Origin: an uncultured Gammaproteobacteria bacterium
GTDB lineage: Bacteria; Pseudomonadota; Gammaproteobacteria; Pseudomonadales; UBA5518
Reading direction: 5' to 3'
DNA: 27,569 nucleotides
NCBI GenBank assembly: GCA_903921135.1
Contig: CAIXOY010000036.1
Location: 1 to 27,569 of the forward strand
The notes beneath the pieces are model-generated. The model searched no databases and was not told the origin of the DNA. It saw nothing but the letters and a program-made list of their open reading frames with translations. Within the stretch, counting starts at the first letter, position 1, and every line of letters begins with the position of its first letter. This document shows positions 22,717 through 27,569 of this stretch, in pieces. Both the position numbers and the translations under genes were made by a program.

Positions 22717-24795
22717 ATGAGTGGTGACAGTCTCGACGAGATCCGGAAGATCTTCGAGGAGGAGTGCATCGAGGGTCTCGACACGATGGAGTCGGGCCTG
22801 CTCAACCTCGAAGAGGGCAGTGCCGGAGGCGATGTTGTCAACGACATCTTCCGTGCGGCCCATTCGATCAAGGGCGGGTCGGCGACCTTCGGCTACAAGA
22901 AGATCGCCGATTTCACGCACCTGATGGAAACCCTGCTCGATCTGGTGCGCAACGGCCAGAAATCCTCCACGCCTGCGGTGGTGCAGTTGCTGCTCGGATG
23001 CGTCGACTGCCTGCGCGAAATGATGGAGGCAATCCACTCCGGAGAGTATGACGAGGCGCGTATCGCAGACCTTATGCGGCTGCTGGAGGCCGAACTGCCG
23101 CGCGATGGCGAACCCGAGGCGGCGCCGCCCACCGGAGCCCCCGCGGCAAGCGTGGCGGTCGCCCCGGCGCAGGGCTGGCGCATCTCTTTCAGACCGCATG
23201 AGCAGTTGCTGCGCAGCGGCAACCAGCCTTTGCATATCCTGCGTGCCTTGTCCGAACTCGGCGACTGCGTGACGCGCAGCGATGTTTCACGCCTGCCATC
23301 CTTCGAATCGCTGGATCCGGAATCCATCTATCTTGCGTGGGATATCGATCTCACGGGCACTGTCTCTCTCGCGCAGGTTCGCGAGGTCTTCGAGTGGGTC
23401 GAGGGCGAGTGCGACCTTTCCATCGAGCCGCTGGGTGTGCCGGAGTCCGCGCCTGCACCGGCCACGGCTTCAGTGGCCGCAGTGGTTACGCCGGTTGCCG
23501 TTCCCGCCGAGCCGGATCGCCGTGCTGCTGATCGACGGGCCCCCGCCGAGGACCGGCGCAAGAAGCCTGCAGTCAAAGAGGCCGGTTCCATCCGCGTCGG
23601 CATCGACAAGGTCGACAACCTGATGAACCTCGTGGGCGAGCTCGTCATCACGCAGGCCATGCTGTCGCAGTTCGGTCGCGAGTCCGCCGAAGGGCTGGAC
23701 CTGATGGGGCTCCGTGACACCCTGGAGCAGCTTTCCCGCAACACGCGCGAATTGCAGGAAGCCGTCATGCAGGTGCGCATGCTGCCTGTAAGCGTGACGT
23801 TCAGCCGTTTTCCCCGGCTCGTCCACGATCTCAGCGCGAAACTCGGCAAGAAGATCGAACTGGAAATCTCCGGCGAACAGACCGAACTCGACAAAACCGT
23901 TCTGGAGAAGATCGGCGACCCGCTGGTCCATCTCATCCGCAATTCGCTGGATCACGGCATCGAGGACGAGGCCACGCGCATCGCGGCCGGCAAGACCGCC
24001 CACGGAACGATCTTCGTCAGCGCTTCCCACGAGTCCGGGAACATCGTCATCCGGGTCGCCGACGATGGTGCCGGCCTCAACTCCGAGAAAATCCTGCGCA
24101 AGGCGAAGGAGCGCGGCCTGGTGGCCGAAGACGAGGAGCTCAGCCGCCAGCAGGTGAACGACCTCATCTTCATGCCGGGCTTCTCGACTGCCGACGTCGT
24201 GAGCGACGTGTCCGGTCGCGGGGTTGGCATGGACGTGGTCCGCAGCAACATCCAGGAGATCGGCGGACGGGTGGACGTGAGTTCCACGCCGGGCGAGGGC
24301 AGCGTCTTCCAGATCACGCTCCCGCTCACGCTTGCGATCCTCGATGGGCAGCTGGTGCGGGTGGGAACCCAGGTCTACGTGGTGCCGCTGCTGTCCATCG
24401 TCGAGACCGTTCAGGTCGACCGCGAGCGTCTCAACATGATCACGGGTCAGTCTCCCGTGTATCGCCTGCGCGGGGAGGCGGTGCCGGTGGTCAGCATCAA
24501 TCGCGTACTCCGCGTGCGAGAGGAGCCCCGTGAGGGCGCCGTGAGTGAGCGCGAGCGCTTGCTGGTGATCGTCGAGACAGGGCGGGACATCGTGGGGCTC
24601 GCCGTGGACGAACTCCTCGAGCAGCACCAGGTCGTGATCAAGAGCCTGGAGAACAATTTCACCCAGGTCCCGGGAACCTTGGGCGCCACCATACTCGGTG
24701 ACGGCACGGTATCCCTGATCGTGGACATCGCGGGTCTGGTCCGTCTGTCGGGTGTACGCACCGATATCGGCACAGCCACCTCGGCCGCGGCCTGA
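22717..24795 (+). CDS. cheA: Chemotaxis histidine kinase CheA
   Basis: A 692-residue CheA with all modules. The P1 Hpt domain (about 1-105) has phospho-accepting His49 in RAAHSIKGGSATFG. A P2-like response-regulator docking region lies at about 150-232, and an Ala/Pro and charged linker at about 235-285. P3 dimerisation (KVDNLMNLVGELVITQ) starts near 295. The P4 ATPase has its N-box at HLIRNSLDHG (His405, Asn409), DDGAGL at 449, GFSTAD at 488 and GRGVGMDVV near 503. P5 (CheW-like) runs from about 535. AGAGG precedes the ATG. It phosphorylates CheY and CheB from the same cluster; receptors must be encoded elsewhere. Confidence 0.98.
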   Translation: MSGDSLDEIRKIFEEECIEGLDTMESGLLNLEEGSAGGDVVNDIFRAAHSIKGGSATFGYKKIADFTHLMETLLDLVRNGQKSSTPAVVQLLLGCVDCLREMMEAIHSGEYDEARIADLMRLLEAELPRDGEPEAAPPTGAPAASVAVAPAQGWRISFRPHEQLLRSGNQPLHILRALSELGDCVTRSDVSRLPSFESLDPESIYLAWDIDLTGTVSLAQVREVFEWVEGECDLSIEPLGVPESAPAPATASVAAVVTPVAVPAEPDRRAADRRAPAEDRRKKPAVKEAGSIRVGIDKVDNLMNLVGELVITQAMLSQFGRESAEGLDLMGLRDTLEQLSRNTRELQEAVMQVRMLPVSVTFSRFPRLVHDLSAKLGKKIELEISGEQTELDKTVLEKIGDPLVHLIRNSLDHGIEDEATRIAAGKTAHGTIFVSASHESGNIVIRVADDGAGLNSEKILRKAKERGLVAEDEELSRQQVNDLIFMPGFSTADVVSDVSGRGVGMDVVRSNIQEIGGRVDVSSTPGEGSVFQITLPLTLAILDGQLVRVGTQVYVVPLLSIVETVQVDRERLNMITGQSPVYRLRGEAVPVVSINRVLRVREEPREGAVSERERLLVIVETGRDIVGLAVDELLEQHQVVIKSLENNFTQVPGTLGATILGDGTVSLIVDIAGLVRLSGVRTDIGTATSAAA

Positions 24796-24810
24796 CAAGG
24801 GAGCACGGAC

Positions 24811-25338
24811 ATGGCAGAGACTCAGGGACATCACGGTGCACTCGGCGATCCGCTCGCCGGCGGAGGGACGCAGTACCTCACCTTCATCCTGAACGGCGAG
24901 CACTACGGGATCGATATCCTGAAAGTGCAGGGTGTGCAGGGCTGGCAGCGGGTAACCCAGATACCGAACATGCCGCCTTTCCTCCTGGGCGTGATCAATA
25001 TGCGCGGAGACGTGGTGCCGATCGTCGATCTCCGGCTCCGTTTCTCGCTGGGCTCTGCCGAATTCAACGAACAGACGGTCGTCGTCATCGTTCGGGTCGA
25101 GTGCCACGACCACCCGCGCACCGTGGGGCTGGTGGTGGATGCCGTCTCCGAGGTGCATACCATCCATTCGGTGGATTTCCGCAAGACCCCGGAAATGGGC
25201 GGCAGTGTGGGTTCGGAGTACCTGAAGGGCCTCGGCATGGTCGGTGATCGGATGGTCATCCTCTTCGAAGTCGAAAAGCTGGTGAACGGCGGGGTTCTTG
25301 CGCAGGTATCTCCGCCGCCGCGCGACGTGGCGGCCTGA
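24811..25338 (+). CDS. cheW: Chemotaxis coupling protein CheW
   Basis: A 175-residue CheW that links receptors to CheA. Typical blocks are QYLTFILNGEHYGIDILKVQ, IPNMPPFLLGVINMRGDVVP and IVDLRLRF, then GLVVDAVSEVHTI and the C-terminal MVILFEVEKLVN. There is a short Gly-rich N-terminal extension of about 19 residues. GGGAG precedes the ATG. It begins 15 bases after cheA and ends 17 bases before the STAS gene. Confidence 0.97.
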   Translation: MAETQGHHGALGDPLAGGGTQYLTFILNGEHYGIDILKVQGVQGWQRVTQIPNMPPFLLGVINMRGDVVPIVDLRLRFSLGSAEFNEQTVVVIVRVECHDHPRTVGLVVDAVSEVHTIHSVDFRKTPEMGGSVGSEYLKGLGMVGDRMVILFEVEKLVNGGVLAQVSPPPRDVAA

Positions 25339-25355
25339 GCCGGAGGAAGCAGACA

Positions 25356-25655
25356 GTGGAACTGGAACTGACTATCGGGGCGGATGTTTCGACGGTGAAG
25401 CTGCCGCAGACCATGACGATCGCTGATGCGGCGGGTCTCAAGTCCCGTCTTCAGGAGATTATTGAGGTCCATCCGGGCCGCATCATCATCGACCTCGACG
25501 CTGTGATTTCCGCGGATACGGCCGGCTTGCAGTTGCTGACGGCCTTCGTGACTACCGCGACGCGCAACGGCAGCCGAGTCCAATGGGACAATCTGTCGGT
25601 GCCGTTGTACATGGCTGCCTGCCAACTCAACCTCGAAGAGCAGTTGCAGTTCTGA
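25356..25655 (+). CDS. Small STAS-domain protein (anti-sigma-antagonist type)
   Basis: A 99-residue stand-alone STAS domain. The strand-helix pattern VKLPQTMTIADAAGLKSRLQ, then RIIIDLDAVISADTAGLQLL, places Thr55 of DTAGLQLL where the phosphorylated Ser/Thr of SpoIIAA/RsbV-type antagonists sits. GTG start at 25356 with GGAGGAAG upstream. It lies between cheW and cheD in the same direction, so it is very likely part of the chemotaxis output, but no matching serine kinase or PP2C phosphatase is visible in the window. STAS genes are found in some proteobacterial che clusters without, to my knowledge, a well-settled role. Confidence 0.9.
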   Translation: MELELTIGADVSTVKLPQTMTIADAAGLKSRLQEIIEVHPGRIIIDLDAVISADTAGLQLLTAFVTTATRNGSRVQWDNLSVPLYMAACQLNLEEQLQF

Positions 25656-25697
25656 TGCTGCCCGGGGTCCTGCGCTGATGCGGGCCGAGCCTGGGGC

Positions 25698-26327
25698 ATG
25701 AGTACCTACTCCGGTGCGGCCTCACTGCCTCCGCTCGAGCCTCCCTACGACAGGGTCATCCGTTATATCGATCCGCACACGGGGCTGGTGACGGCCAAGC
25801 TGGTGCCGGGGCAGTTGTTCGTGGGTGGCAGTCGGGATTGCATTACCACGGTGGTCGGATCCTGTCTGACGGTATGCATGCACGATCCGCTTACCCGGAC
25901 GGGGGGGATGCTCCAGTTCCTCCTGCCCTGCGCCCCGGGTCTTGCGGAGAGCGCACGTGTTGGCGGGCTGGTCCCTTCCGAGCGTCATGCATTTCTCGCG
26001 CTGGAGGCTCTGCTCGGTGCGCTCGCAGCCCGCGGGGCGCGGCGCTCGGGTCTCGTGGCCAAGCTCTTCGGCGCGGCTCGGGTCGATCCCGAGCTTGCCG
26101 AGAGTTCGCGTGAAACCCTGCGCCAGGTCCGGGACTACCTCCGGGTGGAGCGTATCCCCGAAGAGGCCTCGGACACGGGATTGCTGCAGGCGCGGAAAGT
26201 GGTGTTCCACCCCGGTGAGGGCAGGGTGAGGTTGAAGAAACTGGGCGAACTGCCCAATGACACCCTGCCCAGGCGGGAGCGTGAATACTATGGCCGCGTA
26301 CTGGCGCGCGCTGCACTTCAGGGTTGA
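25698..26327 (+). CDS. cheD: CheD-family protein with catalytic His replaced by Gln
   Basis: A 209-residue CheD, a family that deamidates receptor glutamines and, in some species, binds CheC or CheY-P. The nucleophile is present: Cys56 in VVGSCLTVCMHDP, with Thr50 six residues before it matching Thr21 of Thermotoga CheD. The usual motif with the catalytic His (GGMNHF-type) reads GGMLQFLLP here, so Gln73 stands 17 residues after the Cys, exactly where His44 should be. Later blocks (KLFGAARV, RDYLRVERIP, ARKVVFHPGEGRVRLKKL) are intact and the tail is longer than in short CheD proteins. The start ATG has only a weak ribosome binding site. Deamidase activity is doubtful; a binding or regulatory role is plausible. 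Confidence 0.9.
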   Translation: MSTYSGAASLPPLEPPYDRVIRYIDPHTGLVTAKLVPGQLFVGGSRDCITTVVGSCLTVCMHDPLTRTGGMLQFLLPCAPGLAESARVGGLVPSERHAFLALEALLGALAARGARRSGLVAKLFGAARVDPELAESSRETLRQVRDYLRVERIPEEASDTGLLQARKVVFHPGEGRVRLKKLGELPNDTLPRREREYYGRVLARAALQG

Positions 26328-26356
26328 TCGTGTCGGAAGCATTCCGGGAGTAGGTT

Positions 26357-27436
26357 GTGGGCAAGCGGATACGTGTACTGGTGGTGGACGACTCGGCTCT
26401 GGTGAGGAAGTTGCTCACGGAGATGCTCTCCTCCGACCCCGAGATAGAGGTTGTGGACACGGCCCAGGACCCGTTCGTTGCGCGGGAAAAGATCAAGCTG
26501 CTCAATCCCGATGTGCTCACACTGGACGTCGAGATGCCCCGCATGGACGGCGTCACGTTCCTGCGCAACCTGATGCGCTTGCGGCCCATGCCGGTCGTGA
26601 TGGTGTCCACGCTGACGGAGCAGGGCGCCGAGATCACCCTCGATGCATTGCGGTATGGCGCGGTCGACTTCATCACCAAGCCCAAGGTCGATATCGCCTA
26701 TACGCTCCAGGATTACCGCGACGAGCTGATTGCCAAAATCAAGACCGCATCGCAGGCGCGGGTCCGTCAGCTCACCGGCAGCAACACGGCTCCCGAGCGC
26801 GTCCCCGGGGCAAATGTTCCCGTAGACAAGGTTCTGCCATCCGCGCCCCGGCAGCACTTCCGCACCACCGACCGCCTGATCGCCATCGGAGCCTCCACAG
26901 GTGGGACCGAGGCGATACGTGAGGTGCTGGAGCGGCTCCCGGGAGTCACGACGCCGGGCATCGTGATCACGCAGCATATTCCCGCTTCCTTCAGCGGACC
27001 TTTTGCACAGCGGATGAACCGCTGCTCCCAACTCGAGGTGAGCGAGGCGCGCGATGGCGAACAGATCCTGCCGGGCCACGCCTACATCGCGCCGGGCGAC
27101 CAGCATCTGATGGTCATCAGGGATGGTGCGCGCTACCGGTGTCGCCTGAGCGGGGATGTTCCCGTCAACCGGCACCGGCCCTCCGTCGATGTGCTGTTCC
27201 GCTCCGTGGCCCAGAACGTGGGCCCCAATGCACTGGGCGTCATATTGACCGGCATGGGAAAGGACGGTGCCCTGGGGCTCAAGGACATGCGTGAGGCCGG
27301 AGCCCACACCATCGCCCAGGACGAGGCGAGCAGCGTTGTGTGGGGAATGCCGGGGGCTGCAGTCGCCTGCGGTGGCGCCGTGGAGACCCTTCCCCTCGAC
27401 GATATTCCAGCAGCGATCTTGCGCCGCATGGCCTGA
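26357..27436 (+). CDS. cheB: Chemotaxis methylesterase/glutaminase CheB
   Basis: A 359-residue CheB that demethylates (and can deamidate) receptors when phosphorylated by CheA. The receiver domain has Asp11/Asp12, phosphorylation site Asp57 (LDVEMPRMDG), Thr/Ser84 region and Lys108. A linker occupies about 130-170. The esterase domain has its catalytic triad Ser180 (GASTGGTEA), His207 (ITQHIPASF) and Asp303 (TGMGKDGA). GTG start at 26357 with GGGAG six bases upstream. Because CheB can itself deamidate receptor glutamines, it might compensate for an inactive CheD. No cheR is in the window. Confidence 0.98.
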   Translation: MGKRIRVLVVDDSALVRKLLTEMLSSDPEIEVVDTAQDPFVAREKIKLLNPDVLTLDVEMPRMDGVTFLRNLMRLRPMPVVMVSTLTEQGAEITLDALRYGAVDFITKPKVDIAYTLQDYRDELIAKIKTASQARVRQLTGSNTAPERVPGANVPVDKVLPSAPRQHFRTTDRLIAIGASTGGTEAIREVLERLPGVTTPGIVITQHIPASFSGPFAQRMNRCSQLEVSEARDGEQILPGHAYIAPGDQHLMVIRDGARYRCRLSGDVPVNRHRPSVDVLFRSVAQNVGPNALGVILTGMGKDGALGLKDMREAGAHTIAQDEASSVVWGMPGAAVACGGAVETLPLDDIPAAILRRMA

Positions 27437-27446
27437 GCTCAGCAGC

Positions 27447-27462
27447 TGGCGCGGAGCTTGCA
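27447..27462 (+). promoter_or_regulatory. Second sigma-54 promoter, after cheB
   Basis: TGGCGCGGAGCTTGCA matches the sigma-54 consensus TGGCACG-N4-TTGCW at every defined position except one (A to G). The GG (27448-27449) and GC (27460-27461) have exactly 10 bases between them. Transcription would begin near 27473, about 28 bases before the next ATG. It lies just outside the cheB stop, so the match is not forced by coding. Confidence 0.85.
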
Positions 27463-27500
27463 ACAGCCGGTGAAGCCCCTGCTTCCCGGAGTCAGCCCCG

Positions 27501-27569
27501 ATGCCACCCGCCCCCCTCAGTGCCAGCGCTGCCAGTGCCTTGCCTGCTCGCGGAGAACAGGCTATTGCC
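27501..27569 (+). CDS. Start of a sigma-54-controlled gene, cut by window edge (possibly flagellar, e.g. fliK)
   Basis: The ATG at 27501 opens a frame that stays open to the window end (23 codons: MPPAPLSASAASALPARGEQ and onward). GGAG (27488-27491) lies nine bases upstream, and a strong sigma-54 promoter lies 39 bases upstream. The visible peptide is Ala/Pro/Ser-rich and gives no domain. A hook-length control protein (FliK) is one candidate, since FliK proteins often begin with such low-complexity sequence, the gene commonly follows fliJ, and none is in the cluster so far. This is a guess from context only. Confidence 0.5.
   Translation, partial: MPPAPLSASAASALPARGEQAIA

Noticed and set aside
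21556..25167. Long minus-strand open frames opposite cheY/cheZ and cheA/cheW
   Set aside because: They are shadows of strongly conserved che genes; their translations are compositionally odd and have no motifs.
25901..25907. Run of seven G in cheD as a frameshift that could explain the missing His
   Set aside because: The conserved residues on both sides (VGSC... and FLLP, later ARKVVFHP) are in one frame, so the His-to-Gln change is a substitution rather than a frameshift.
27472..27569. Alternative open frame from a GTG after cheB (Cys-rich)
   Set aside because: It has no ribosome binding site and unnatural composition; the ATG frame at 27501 has GGAG correctly placed.
1..27569. Mobile elements, CRISPR arrays, tRNA or rRNA genes, foreign islands
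   Set aside because: I found no transposase, integrase, spaced direct repeats or cloverleaf-like sequence, and composition looks even throughout.

Overview
The window is GC-rich, almost fully coding chromosomal DNA. Its gene families point to a flagellated gammaproteobacterium: CheZ, YbbA/YbbP/TesA, TtcA, a sigma-54-type fliE promoter and a FliA-type ycgR promoter. A wax-ester/diacylglycerol acyltransferase and a steroid-type flavin monooxygenase suggest an aerobic, lipid- or hydrophobic-substrate-using lineage. I cannot name the genus. I saw no tRNA, rRNA, insertion sequence, phage gene or CRISPR array, and no gene-free stretch over 300 bases.

Region 1 (1-4133) is metabolic. On the minus strand lie the start of a phosphoribosyltransferase gene, cut by the window edge, and an SMP-30/gluconolactonase-like gene overlapping it. 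Divergent from these are a glycerate 2-kinase-like gene and an HsaA-like flavin monooxygenase oxygenase, which ends one base from a convergent pyridoxamine-phosphate-oxidase-fold gene.

Region 2 (4176-9408, minus) runs tesA, bioA, a SRPBCC protein, a maleylacetoacetate isomerase-type GST, a WS/DGAT acyltransferase, a terminator-like hairpin, then folE. Divergent from tesA, with start codons overlapping in one CATG, is ybbA, which overlaps ybbP.

Region 3 (12551-15499) holds a YcgR-type PilZ flagellar brake behind a near-perfect FliA (sigma-28) promoter, then malate dehydrogenase, and divergently ttcA from a TTG start whose ribosome binding site can be paired in a hairpin.

Region 4 (15530-27569) is the main feature. 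A sigma-54 promoter is followed by 13 co-oriented genes, fliE-F-G-H-I-J-cheY-cheZ-cheA-cheW-STAS-cheD-cheB. They build the MS ring, switch, export ATPase and the chemosensory pathway that controls the switch. A second strong sigma-54 promoter follows cheB, before the truncated start of another gene. The chemotaxis part is unusual: it has both CheZ and CheD, CheD carries Gln where the deamidase catalytic His should be, and a small STAS protein with a DTAG phospho-acceptor-type motif sits between cheW and cheD. No receptor or cheR gene is present in the window. I regard the modified CheD plus the orphan STAS protein as the best candidate for undescribed biology here.
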